Shown here one piece after another: positions 52,476 through 59,132 of a stretch of 64,000 bases of DNA (the first letter of the stretch is position 1; the number at the start of each line of letters is the position of its first letter). The DNA lies in the NCBI GenBank assembly GCA_023450935.1, contig JAEXGH010000031.1, positions 1 through 64,000 of the forward strand, written 5' to 3'. This DNA comes from Verrucomicrobiota bacterium. GTDB taxonomy: Bacteria > Verrucomicrobiota > Verrucomicrobiia > Opitutales > Intestinicryptomonadaceae. The position numbers were made by a program, and so were the translations under genes. Under the pieces are notes generated by a model. That model was not told where the DNA came from. It did no database searches and saw only the letters and a list, made by a program, of their open reading frames with translations.

Positions 52476-53507
52476 ATGGATTCGCACGCAAAATTTCTAA
52501 AGACACTGTCCGAAAACTTGAGAAAGTCGGATATGAACAAACCGCAGATTGTGGCAAAAACGGTTATCGATGCGGTAAACGCGGGCGTGTTCGCGCTCGG
52601 CGAGGCGATTCCGTCAATTCACAAGGTATCCGATACCTGCCTTATTGCGCGCGAAACCATCAGACAAGCTTACAACATTTTGAAGCGCAAGGGCGTTGTA
52701 GCCTCGAAGCGCGGACGCTCGTTCTACACAATCTGCGAACGCTACACCGACATTCCAAACGTCTTTTTAATGTTCAACTATTTCGGCACGCCGCACAAAG
52801 TCGAGACGCTGCGCGGCATCATGGCGGGCGTAGGCGACAAGGCGAAGTTGTCGTTTTTCTCCCACTACAAAAACCCCGACACGTTCGTCAAAACACTCGC
52901 CGAGGCAAGAGGCAAATACGACTACTACGTGGTTATGCCCCTGCGCGACAAAAAATGCGCCGACGCCCTTGCTGCCTTCGACCAATCAAAGCTGCTTCTA
53001 ATTGACATCGACATTGACTTCCCCAACAAAAACTGCCCCAAAATCATTCAGAATTTCGACGAAAACTTCCTCAAAATTCTCCGCCAGCTTGCCCCCGACA
53101 TCGAAAAATACAAGGGCTTCAAGCTTGTAATGGTTCTAAACAGCGCGCCCGAAGAGCACGCCCGCGCCTTCAAAAAATTCTGCACCGAGCGCGCTCTTGA
53201 CGGCGAAATACGCCGCACTGTATCGGAGCACGACGTGCGCGAAAAAATCATCTGGATTGTTTTCAACGACAACGACCTCGTAAATGTCATCAAGCGTTCC
53301 GACGAGCTCGGGCTTAAAATACGCGCCGACTATGCCGTCATCAGCTACAACGACATTCCCTTCAAACACATCGTCTACGGCGGCATCACCACAATTTCAA
53401 TCGATTTCTTCGACTTGGGCAAGCGCGTTGCCGCCCAGATTCTCGACTGGGACGAATCCCGCAACGAGACCGTGCCGACGTTCCTCGTCCGCGGCAACAC
53501 CCTCTAA
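52476..53507 (+). CDS. GntR-type regulator with periplasmic-binding-protein-like sensor domain
   Basis: A 343-residue regulator. A GntR winged helix occupies residues about 20-95 (AVNAGVFALGEAIPSIHKVS, then ARETIRQAYNILKRKGVV). The rest resembles LacI-type sugar-binding domains, with DYAVISYNDIPFKHIVYGG near the end. This combination is common next to carbohydrate genes in Verrucomicrobiota and Lentisphaerota. It stands between two divergent sets of glycosidase genes and most likely controls them in response to a sugar. The start at 52476 is chosen because the DNA-binding domain then has its usual N-terminal arm. Confidence 0.85.
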   Translation: MDSHAKFLKTLSENLRKSDMNKPQIVAKTVIDAVNAGVFALGEAIPSIHKVSDTCLIARETIRQAYNILKRKGVVASKRGRSFYTICERYTDIPNVFLMFNYFGTPHKVETLRGIMAGVGDKAKLSFFSHYKNPDTFVKTLAEARGKYDYYVVMPLRDKKCADALAAFDQSKLLLIDIDIDFPNKNCPKIIQNFDENFLKILRQLAPDIEKYKGFKLVMVLNSAPEEHARAFKKFCTERALDGEIRRTVSEHDVREKIIWIVFNDNDLVNVIKRSDELGLKIRADYAVISYNDIPFKHIVYGGITTISIDFFDLGKRVAAQILDWDESRNETVPTFLVRGNTL

Positions 53508-53517
53508 AAAAAGCGCG

Positions 53518-53587
53518 TTTTTTATATGTTGGTAAGTGGCGGCGATTGGCTAAGCCAATTCGCCTTTGCTTTGGGGTTAAAGTTTTT
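53518..53587 (+). repeat. Hairpin repeat R2
   Basis: Inner stem GATTGGC-TAA-GCCAATT, between AAGTGGCGGC and CGCCTTTG, ending GGTTAAAGTTTTT. It begins at the stop of the regulator gene. Confidence 0.8.
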
Positions 53588-53597
53588 AAAATCAAAA

Positions 53598-53659
53598 AGC
53601 AAACGCTCTCGGGCATTTTTACGTTTCCGAAAGCGGCGGCAATCGGCTTTGCCGATATG
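53598..53659 (+). repeat. 62-nt direct repeat, copy A
   Basis: Begins AGCAAACGCTCTCGGGCAT and ends GCCGATATG. It matches 56593-56655 at every position except one missing T in a T-run. The 3' part is the first half of R3. Confidence 0.9.
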
Positions 53660-53680
53660 CCTTTATTTATAGATTAAAGA
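53616..53680 (+). repeat. Hairpin repeat R3
   Basis: Inner stem AATCGGC-TTT-GCCGATA, after TTTCCGAAAGCGGCGGC. It ends AGATTAAAGA and meets R4 tail to tail. Confidence 0.8.
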
Positions 53681-53682
53681 AA

Positions 53683-53751
53683 TACAACTTTAATTTGAGA
53701 CAAAACGGTATTGAACAAAGTTCAATCCGTGCCGCTTTCGAAAAGTTAAAA
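53683..53751 (-). repeat. Hairpin repeat R4 (inverted)
   Basis: On the minus strand: TTCGAAAGCGGCACG, inner stem GATTGAAC-TTT-GTTCAATA, then CCGTTTTGTCTC and ATTAAAGTTG. It forms an inverted pair with R3. Confidence 0.75.
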
Positions 53752-53787
53752 AAGTTAGAAATAAAAAAATTTGTCCAAAATAAAAAA

Positions 53788-53816
53788 ATGACAAAAACGA
53801 GGTTTTTGTGTATAAT
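53788..53816 (+). promoter_or_regulatory. Promoter of the GH106-like gene with an operator-like palindrome in the spacer
   Basis: ATGACA (53788-53793) and TATAAT (53811-53816) are separated by exactly 17 bp, close to the sigma-70 consensus. ACAAAAAC-GAG-GTTTTTGT (53791-53809), a perfect inverted repeat, overlaps the -35 and fills most of the spacer. A bound repressor there would block polymerase. The GntR-type regulator upstream is the obvious candidate. Confidence 0.7.
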
Positions 53817-53841
53817 ATTGGAGAATTAAATAAGGCGAGAG

Positions 53842-56244
53842 ATGAAATTTTTTAAATTTGCAGCAATAACAGCCGCCGCTACGTTTGCGGCAAGTTCGGC
53901 AACCGCTTCGCTTCCGAAGCTCGGCGAGAACGAGAATCCGCTAATTGCAATGTTCGTGGTGAACGGAAAACCCGAAAAATCGTTCATAGCAAAGAATCTG
54001 GAAGAGGTAAGTAAGGCGGGAATCTCGCAGTTTCTAATCTATCCCAGAAGCGGGTGCGAATACGAATATATGAAAGACGAGTGGTTCGACTTCGTGAAAT
54101 TCCTCGTCAATCAGGCAAAGCAGAAAAAGTTTTCGTCGGTATGGCTCTACGACGAATTCAACTGGCCGAGCGGCACGGCGAACAAGCAGACAATGAAAAT
54201 CAACCCCGATTTCGCCCTCGCGCAGATGTCGGTTATCGAAAACCCCGACGGCGGCTACGGATTCGAGATAGTGAAAAATCCGCAAATGCCCGACCTGCTC
54301 AACGACGCCCCCGTTGACTGTTTCATCGACCTCACCCACGAAAACTACTACAAGCTTCTCAAAGACGATTTCGGCAGCTTAATCAAGGGAATCTTCACCG
54401 ACGAACCGTCCATCGGATACTTCGTCAAAGACAAAAAATACCTCCGCACGATTTCCTACTACGACGGGCTTGAAGCCGACTACCGCAAGCTCACGGGCGG
54501 AGATTTGCGCGCCGACATAATCGCTGGAATCCGCACAAACACGGAGCCATACCGAGCCCCGCTTTCGAAAATTCTCGGCGAGCGTTTCGCAAAATGCTAC
54601 ACAAAAAAAATCGCCGACTGGTGCAAAAAACACGGCATTTTTGCGACTGGGCACCTCCTTAGCGAACACATTTCGTCGGAATCGTCGAAGTCGAGCGGCT
54701 ACATTCTCTCTGCCCTATCCGCCCTGACCTTCCCCGCCATCGACGAAATAAGAACGCACGAAAATTTCCTCAATTTCGAGTGGCTGACTTTCGGCAGCGG
54801 CGAATACGCTATTTCAAAAAACGGACACGGCGGTATGGCGGAATTTTTCGCCCTCGGCCCCTGCGATATGCCGCTTTCCAGAGTGCGCCGCCAGATTTGG
54901 CTGGCGTCGGCGTTCGGCGTCAACAGGTATCTGCTGGCAATCACGCAGACCGATTTGCGCGTGAAAATTTCAAAAGACCCGCACCACGAAGACGCGTTCA
55001 CGGGCTGGCTAAGCTCGTTTTCGGCGTCGCAGCCGTGGTTCGAAGTTTTTTCGGGCTTCGAAGCCGACGCAAAAAAGGCGGCGCGTTTTGCGGGAAAAGA
55101 GCGCGAAAACCTCGTTTCCGTTGTCTATCCCTACGGCGTTTCAGACATCAACGACATTCTAATTCTACTCAACAAAGCCCAGCTTTCGTGGAAGCTGATT
55201 TCTCCCGAAGACAAGCCCGACACCAAGTTCGTGCTGAAATCCGAAAACGGGTTGCCCGCGGGTTTCCGCTCGTTCGCGCAGGCCGTTGCGGCATTCGCGA
55301 AGCAGTCTCAGGGCCGACCGACCGTAACGGAGCAAAACGGCGTTCTTGCCGACGAAATCTTCGTGCGCCCATACAAGGACGGCTCTATTGTGATTGTGAA
55401 TTTCACCGACGCAAAGCGCAATTTGATTTTGACAAGAAACGGCAAAAAATATCCGTTTACGATTTTCGAAAAGGGAGTAGTAGCGCTCGAAAAGAACGAA
55501 GTTCCGCAGCTGTTCAGCCAACCGCAGCCGACCCCCCAGCCGAAGTGGGACGTCGAAATTTCGGGAAAGAACGCAATCCGCCCGGCTTTCAAAAAATCGG
55601 ATTCGTTTGTATTTTCGCTCGAAAAGCCCATGACTATAACGGTGATTGTCCGCAACTACGGCGACATTCCCGAGTTCGAGCTTGACGGCAGACCGCTAAC
55701 TTGCAACGCCCCGTATGACGGCGCAATTCTCGGGCTTTCGACGCTCTACAAACAGACCGACGTTAGGCTTCCCGCGGGCAAGCACACACTGAAGCTGAAA
55801 AACAATGCTGTTGACTACGCCTACCTGCCATCGATTTTGATTGCGGGCGACTTTTCCGAATCGGACGGCGTTCTGCGTCCGTATGCGAACGACGGCAAGG
55901 GCTTGACCGGTTATGTCGGCAAACTCACCCAAAGTGCTAATGTTGAAATTCCGCAGAATGCGACCTCGCTTTCGTTCGACACCGACCACTTGGCGTGCGA
56001 GCTTTTCATTGACGGCAAAAGTTTTGGCGCAAAGCTCTTCGCCCCGTTCGTTTGGGAAATACCGCAACAGTTTAGGGGGAAATCGGCGGAAATAAAGCTT
56101 GTCCGCTACACTTCAATCGGAAGACTTTTCGGGAAAAAAGCGAACATAACGCAAAAGCCGAAAGGCTGGAGCCGCCGCACATTCGACGAATTTTTCCCGA
56201 AAAACGACGGCGAGTATACACCCTTCGCCCCCCTCTCATTCTAA
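53842..56244 (+). CDS. Secreted GH106-like glycosidase (alpha-L-rhamnosidase-like)
   Basis: An 800-residue protein with a signal peptide (1-22). The barrel shows segments seen in GH106-like proteins: FLIYPRSGCEYEYMKDEWFD, VWLYDEFNWPSG and GIFTDEPSIGYF, whose Glu and Asp residues are candidate catalytic acids, and GHLLSEH. C-terminal beta domains (about 580-770) look like carbohydrate-binding or galactose-binding folds. The ribosome binding site is AAGGCGAGAG. Rhamnosidase action would fit the pectin-type GH28 neighbour, but the substrate is inferred. Hairpin repeats flank the gene on both sides. Confidence 0.72.
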   Translation: MKFFKFAAITAAATFAASSATASLPKLGENENPLIAMFVVNGKPEKSFIAKNLEEVSKAGISQFLIYPRSGCEYEYMKDEWFDFVKFLVNQAKQKKFSSVWLYDEFNWPSGTANKQTMKINPDFALAQMSVIENPDGGYGFEIVKNPQMPDLLNDAPVDCFIDLTHENYYKLLKDDFGSLIKGIFTDEPSIGYFVKDKKYLRTISYYDGLEADYRKLTGGDLRADIIAGIRTNTEPYRAPLSKILGERFAKCYTKKIADWCKKHGIFATGHLLSEHISSESSKSSGYILSALSALTFPAIDEIRTHENFLNFEWLTFGSGEYAISKNGHGGMAEFFALGPCDMPLSRVRRQIWLASAFGVNRYLLAITQTDLRVKISKDPHHEDAFTGWLSSFSASQPWFEVFSGFEADAKKAARFAGKERENLVSVVYPYGVSDINDILILLNKAQLSWKLISPEDKPDTKFVLKSENGLPAGFRSFAQAVAAFAKQSQGRPTVTEQNGVLADEIFVRPYKDGSIVIVNFTDAKRNLILTRNGKKYPFTIFEKGVVALEKNEVPQLFSQPQPTPQPKWDVEISGKNAIRPAFKKSDSFVFSLEKPMTITVIVRNYGDIPEFELDGRPLTCNAPYDGAILGLSTLYKQTDVRLPAGKHTLKLKNNAVDYAYLPSILIAGDFSESDGVLRPYANDGKGLTGYVGKLTQSANVEIPQNATSLSFDTDHLACELFIDGKSFGAKLFAPFVWEIPQQFRGKSAEIKLVRYTSIGRLFGKKANITQKPKGWSRRTFDEFFPKNDGEYTPFAPLSF

Positions 56245-56424
56245 AAAGCGCGAGGGCGCGTTTGCTTATGAAAATGAAAATTTTTTATTAAGAGAAAAAA
56301 GGAAATAAAAAAATTTTCATAAGCAAACGCTCTCGGGCATCACTTGGTTTGTTCGGGTGGGCTGTGCTCAAGCACTATCCCACCGCTCACAAACGCAAGT
56401 CCTGCCTCGAGCCTCGCGCTTTTT
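56243..56424 (+). ncRNA. Candidate structured three-way-junction element
   Basis: Three nested pairings can form at once. The outer stem is AAAAAGCGCGAGG (56243-56255) with CCTCGCGCTTTTT (56412-56424), 13 bp. Arm A is an 18-bp perfect inverted repeat, 56258-56275 with 56313-56330. Arm B is a long imperfect hairpin, 56332-56411, built from CTCGGGCA/TGCCTCGAG, ACTTG/CAAGT, GTTTGT/ACAAAC, GGTGGG/CCCACC and GTGC-TCAA-GCAC. It starts at the stop of the GH106-like gene and ends in a T-run, so it may be an elaborate terminator, an RNA or the core of a mobile element. Confidence 0.5.
56322..56340 (+). repeat. 19-nt repeat AGCAAACGCTCTCGGGCAT, copy C
   Basis: Identical to the first 19 nt of copies A (53598) and B (56593). 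Here it supplies the right side of arm A and the left side of arm B of the junction element. Confidence 0.85.
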
Positions 56425-56485
56425 AACTTGAAGCGGCGCGGATTGGCACAGCCAATTCCGCTTTGCTTATCGGTTAAAGTTTTTG
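56420..56485 (+). repeat. Hairpin repeat R5
   Basis: Inner stem GATTGGC-ACA-GCCAATT, between GAAGCGGCGCG and CCGCTTTG, ending GGTTAAAGTTTTTG. Its T-run is the end of the junction element. Confidence 0.8.
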
Positions 56486-56486
56486 A

Positions 56487-56536
56487 TTTTTCGGAAGCCT
56501 AAGGCAATCCGCCTTTGCTTTGAAATTAAAGTTTTT
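56487..56536 (+). repeat. Hairpin repeat R6 (deleted copy)
   Basis: GGAAGCC-TAA-GGCAATCCGCCTTTG and ATTAAAGTTTTT remain. Most of the left arm of the inner stem is missing. Confidence 0.65.
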
Positions 56537-56547
56537 ACTTTATTGAT

Positions 56548-56580
56548 AAGGCGAAACTCTTGTTTCGCCTTTTGTTTTTA
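56548..56580 (+). terminator. Perfect hairpin with T-rich tail
   Basis: AAGGCGAAAC-TCTT-GTTTCGCCTT followed by TTGTTTTT. It has the form of an intrinsic terminator, but no gene ends next to it on the plus strand. Confidence 0.5.
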
Positions 56581-56592
56581 TAAACTCGTCGA

Positions 56593-56655
56593 AGCAAACG
56601 CTCTCGGGCATTTTTTACGTTTCCGAAAGCGGCGGCAATCGGCTTTGCCGATATG
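56593..56655 (+). repeat. 63-nt direct repeat, copy B (includes truncated R7)
   Basis: Matches 53598-53659 apart from one extra T. The hairpin repeat inside it (R7, 56611-56655) stops at ATATG, where copy R8 begins. Confidence 0.9.
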
Positions 56656-56724
56656 TTTTTTAACCTTCCTAAAGTGGCGCGGATTGAATTTCATTAAATT
56701 CCGCTTTGCTTTTTGATTAAAGTT
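56656..56724 (+). repeat. Hairpin repeat R8
   Basis: CTAAAGTGGCGCG, inner stem GATTGAAT-TTC-ATTAAATT with one mismatch, then CCGCTTTGC and ATTAAAGTT. Confidence 0.8.
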
Positions 56725-56762
56725 CAAAATACAAATTGACGCGTGGGCTACGCCCCGTCTCG

Positions 56763-56794
56763 CCCCTTCGGGGTCTTTTTTGCTACGCAAAAAA
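56763..56794. repeat. Two abutting palindromes with 3-nt loops
   Basis: CCCC-TTC-GGGG (56763-56773) is followed by TTTTTTGC-TAC-GCAAAAAA (56776-56794). The first plus the T-run also has terminator form. A third, GGGC-TAC-GCCC, lies just before (56745-56755). Confidence 0.7.
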
Positions 56795-56823
56795 TCTCAA
56801 ACGCGCTTCGCTTGTTTTCTGCC

Positions 56824-56893
56824 TTTTTTATATTTCCTAAAGCGGCGCGGATTGAATTTCATTCAATTCCGCTTTGTCTATTCATTAAAGTTT
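56824..56893 (+). repeat. Hairpin repeat R9
   Basis: The cleanest copy: CTAAAGCGGCGCG, inner stem GATTGAAT-TTC-ATTCAATT, then CCGCTTTG and CATTAAAGTTT. The outer arms AAAGCGG and CCGCTTT also pair. Confidence 0.85.
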
Positions 56894-56912
56894 GTGATTA
56901 GGATAATCAAGC

Positions 56913-56930
56913 CATTGGCGGAAGCCAATG
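56913..56930. repeat. Palindrome CATTGGC-GGAA-GCCAATG
   Basis: A perfect 7-bp stem with a 4-nt loop, 20 nt after R9. It resembles the inner stem of the repeat family without its flanks. Confidence 0.6.
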
Positions 56931-56947
56931 CGAATATAAACAGAAAA

Positions 56948-56968
56948 GGCAGTGTGGTTAACACTGCC
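56948..56968. repeat. Palindrome GGCAGTGT-GGTTA-ACACTGCC
   Basis: A perfect 8-bp stem with a 5-nt loop in the palindrome-rich region. Confidence 0.65.
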
Positions 56969-57000
56969 GATTTACACAATGAGCGTTCTGATGTAGGCGT

Positions 57001-57040
57001 TTGTCAAAGCGGAAATTGAACGAAGTTCAATCCGCGTCGG
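57001..57040 (-). repeat. Hairpin repeat R10 (inverted, partial)
   Basis: On the minus strand: CGCG, inner stem GATTGAAC-TTC-GTTCAATT, then TCCGCTTTGAC. The tail of the element is not present. Confidence 0.7.
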
Positions 57041-57076
57041 TGCACGTCTATGGAAACCCGCCCTTGCGCGTCATCA

Positions 57077-57138
57077 CAAAAGTTGCCACAGGCAAGCTTT
57101 TGGGAAGTATAATTGCGTAGCAATTACCCCGCAGGGGT
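57077..57138. repeat. Run of three palindromes with 3-nt loops
   Basis: CAAAAGTTGCC-ACA-GGCAAGCTTTTG with one bulge (57077-57102), AATTGC-GTA-GCAATT (57111-57125) and ACCCC-GCA-GGGGT (57126-57138) follow each other almost without spacing. Confidence 0.7.
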
Positions 57139-57199
57139 GAGCCGAGCACCACTGTGCGAGCGAATACAAACGTAGTTTTAGGCAAGGCTTCACGTTTTT

Positions 57200-57239
57200 G
57201 TTGCGAAGGGAGCGTAGTTAACCTACGTGACCGAGCAAC
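57200..57239. repeat. Nested palindrome GTTGC...CGTAG-TTAAC-CTACG...GCAAC
   Basis: The inner 5-bp stem (57213-57227) and the outer GTTGC/GCAAC pair (57200-57204 with 57235-57239) share one centre. Confidence 0.6.
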
Positions 57240-57247
57240 AATAAACA

Positions 57248-57276
57248 GTGAAACGCAGCATAAAGCTGCGTTTCAC
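57248..57276 (-). terminator. 12-bp hairpin, possible purC terminator
   Basis: GTGAAACGCAGC and GCTGCGTTTCAC pair perfectly around a 5-nt loop. On the minus strand it follows purC by 27 nt and is followed by TGTTTATTGTT, a poor but T-rich tail. Confidence 0.55.
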
Positions 57277-57304
57277 GCGTTCTTACGCGTTCTTACACGT
57301 TCTT
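57275..57304. repeat. Three tandem 10-bp repeats at the purC 3' end
   Basis: ACGCGTTCTT at 57275 and 57285 and ACACGTTCTT at 57295. The last unit runs into the purC stop codon. Confidence 0.75.
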
Positions 57305-58196
57305 ATTGCATTAACTTGGCAAGCGCTTCCGAATAACACTTAATAGTATTCTTGACAACCTCGTCGGGGAGGGCGGGCGCGGGAGCCTGCTTGTTCCAGC
57401 CCGAAGCCTCGAGCCAGTCGCGGACATACTGCTTGTCATATGAGGGCTGCGAACGCCCCACTTCATACTTGTCGGCAGGCCAGTAGCGGGAAGAATCGGG
57501 GGTCAAAACCTCGTCGATAAGATATACCTTGCCCGACGCGTCGGTTCCGAATTCGAACTTCGTGTCTGCCAAAATAATTCCGCATTCCGATGCCTTTTTC
57601 GCGCCCATTTCGTAGAGCTTTAAACTTGCCGACTTTATCTGGCTGAAAAGAGTATCGCCCAAAATCTTCGCGCATTCGCTGTTTGTTATGGGCATATCGT
57701 GCCCCTCCGCAGCCTTTGTCGTGGGGGTGAAAAGCGGTTCGGGAAGCTTCTGCGACTCTTTCATTCCCGTCGGAAGAACGAATTCAAACAACTTGCCCGT
57801 CTGCTTGTATTCCTTCCAACCGCTGCCCGCCAAATAGCCGCGCGCAATAGCCTCGATGGGCATTGGCTTGAGCTTCTTGACAATCATCGAGCGTTCCAGA
57901 AGATCGGGTCTGTCCTTGAGGAGCTCGCGAAGGCGCGCGTCGTGGTTTTCAACGAGGTGCGTGGGCATAATCTGCGCCGCCATTTTGAACCACCAAAGAC
58001 TGATTTGCGTGAGCAAAACACCCTTGCCTGGGACGCCGTTGGGCATAATGAAATCGAAAGCCGAAATTCTGTCGGTGGCGACAATCAAAAGCTCGTCGCC
58101 CAAGTCGAAATTTTCTCTGACTTTGCCTGTTGAAACTTTCTTGAAGGGAAGCCCTTCAACGCCCATAAGGGGTTTTTCGGGTAAATTAAATTTCAT
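57303..58196 (-). CDS. purC: Phosphoribosylaminoimidazole-succinocarboxamide synthase
   Basis: A 297-residue SAICAR synthase of purine synthesis. GKVRENFDLGDELLIVATDR, SAFDFIMPNGVPGKG, YLAGSGWKEYK and LADTKFEFG with LIDEVLTPDSSRYW are family signatures. The length of about 300 residues matches the larger form found in many bacteria and yeast rather than the 237-residue E. coli enzyme. It is the last of four minus-strand genes with the Sel1 protein, uvrB and the HAD phosphatase, although their functions are unrelated. Confidence 0.96.
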   Translation of the reverse strand: MKFNLPEKPLMGVEGLPFKKVSTGKVRENFDLGDELLIVATDRISAFDFIMPNGVPGKGVLLTQISLWWFKMAAQIMPTHLVENHDARLRELLKDRPDLLERSMIVKKLKPMPIEAIARGYLAGSGWKEYKQTGKLFEFVLPTGMKESQKLPEPLFTPTTKAAEGHDMPITNSECAKILGDTLFSQIKSASLKLYEMGAKKASECGIILADTKFEFGTDASGKVYLIDEVLTPDSSRYWPADKYEVGRSQPSYDKQYVRDWLEASGWNKQAPAPALPDEVVKNTIKCYSEALAKLMQ

Positions 58197-58244
58197 GGAG
58201 TCATTGCAATACTTAACGGCCGAAAAATCAAGATTTTTCCGCGC

Positions 58245-59096
58245 CTATTTTTGCGGCGTTTTCTGCGGAGCGGGTCTTTGAAGAAGGAGGTTGTCGCCGA
58301 AATTAAGGCGCATTTTTTCGGCTTCAGTCGCCGCCTGTTTGTGCCCGCGCGCCGCCGCGGTGGAAAAATAGCGGAAAGCCTTTTGAATGTCTTTGGGCGC
58401 GCCCTTGCCCGCCGCCGAAGCCACGCCGAGATAGTATAGCGCGTCGACATTGTTTTTTATCTCGGCAGCATTGTGCCAAATTGCAACCGCCTTTTTGGGG
58501 TCGGCATTGACGCCGTCGCCCGTAAAATAACACAGGGCGAGATAGACCTGCGCTATGTCATGCCCCTGCTCCGCCGACGCCTTCCAAAGCTCGAAAGCCT
58601 TTTTGGGGTCGCGCCTTACAACACCCTCTCCCTTTGCATATGCGAAAGCCAGATTATTCTGGGCGCGCATATTGCCCTGTTGGGCCGATTTCGTCCACCA
58701 AAACGCTGCCGTAGGCATATCGGGGAGGACGGCTATACCCTTGCAGTATGCGTTTCCGAGAAGATACTGCGCTGTTGCGTCGCCGCGCTTTGCGCCCTCG
58801 GTCCATAATTCTACCGCAGTGGGAATGTTGCGCGGTATACCCTCTCCCGAGTAGAAGAGCATACCCATCGCCGTGAACGCCTTTGCCGAGCCGTTTTTGC
58901 AGGCGAGCCTCCAGTAGCGTATACCCAATTCGTAGTTGGGGACGAGTTTGCCCGAGTCGCCGCCGACATAGAATTCGCCGAGGGCGTATTGGGCGTCGGG
59001 GTCTCCCGCGTTCGCCTTTTTGATTGTGTCTTTCAAGTCGAACGCAAACGCCTGCTGCACGCAGACGGCTATGAGTAAACAGATAAACTTGCGCAT
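58245..59096 (-). CDS. Secreted Sel1-repeat protein
   Basis: A 283-residue protein with a signal peptide (1-19) and six or seven Sel1-like repeats, seen in units such as DPDAQYALGEFYVGG, AFTAMGMLFYSGEGIPRN, ATAQYLLGNAYCKG, AQNNLAFAYAKGEGV and YYLGVASAAGKGAP. Each is about 36 residues, with the Gly-x-Gly turn of the class. Sel1 repeats bind other proteins and are common in envelope and secretion proteins. The last 35 residues are basic and unstructured. The start at 59096 gives a good signal peptide. Confidence 0.85.
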   Translation of the reverse strand: MRKFICLLIAVCVQQAFAFDLKDTIKKANAGDPDAQYALGEFYVGGDSGKLVPNYELGIRYWRLACKNGSAKAFTAMGMLFYSGEGIPRNIPTAVELWTEGAKRGDATAQYLLGNAYCKGIAVLPDMPTAAFWWTKSAQQGNMRAQNNLAFAYAKGEGVVRRDPKKAFELWKASAEQGHDIAQVYLALCYFTGDGVNADPKKAVAIWHNAAEIKNNVDALYYLGVASAAGKGAPKDIQKAFRYFSTAAARGHKQAATEAEKMRLNFGDNLLLQRPAPQKTPQK

Positions 59097-59132
59097 GTAT
59101 TCAGGGAGTAGCAGAAGGGATTTTTTTTTCAA

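Larger units (their letters stand above)
53508..53841. other. Non-coding 334-bp region upstream of the GH106-like gene
   Basis: No gene is supported. From left to right it holds hairpin repeat R2, the 62-nt direct repeat copy A that overlaps R3, the inverted copy R4, an AT-rich stretch, and the promoter of the GH106-like gene with a palindrome between its hexamers. Confidence 0.7.
56245..57302. other. 1.06-kb non-coding, palindrome-rich region
   Basis: No gene is supported: all frames are short and none shows a family motif or ribosome binding site. It holds the three-way-junction candidate, hairpin repeats R5-R10, direct repeat copies C and B, and at least ten further palindromes, several with 3-nt loops. 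It separates the GH106-like gene from the convergent purC. Confidence 0.75.

Noticed and set aside
53518..56893. CRISPR array suggested by repeated hairpins
   Set aside because: Copies are irregularly spaced, occur in both orientations, vary in the stem, and have no spacer-like unique segments of constant length; no cas gene is present.
56720..57019. Short plus-strand frames in the palindrome-rich region
   Set aside because: They run through the hairpin repeats, lack ribosome binding sites and have compositions that follow the palindromes.
53518..57040. Insertion sequence or integron explaining the repeats
   Set aside because: No transposase, integrase or terminal repeats with target duplications were found; the elements are too short to encode anything.
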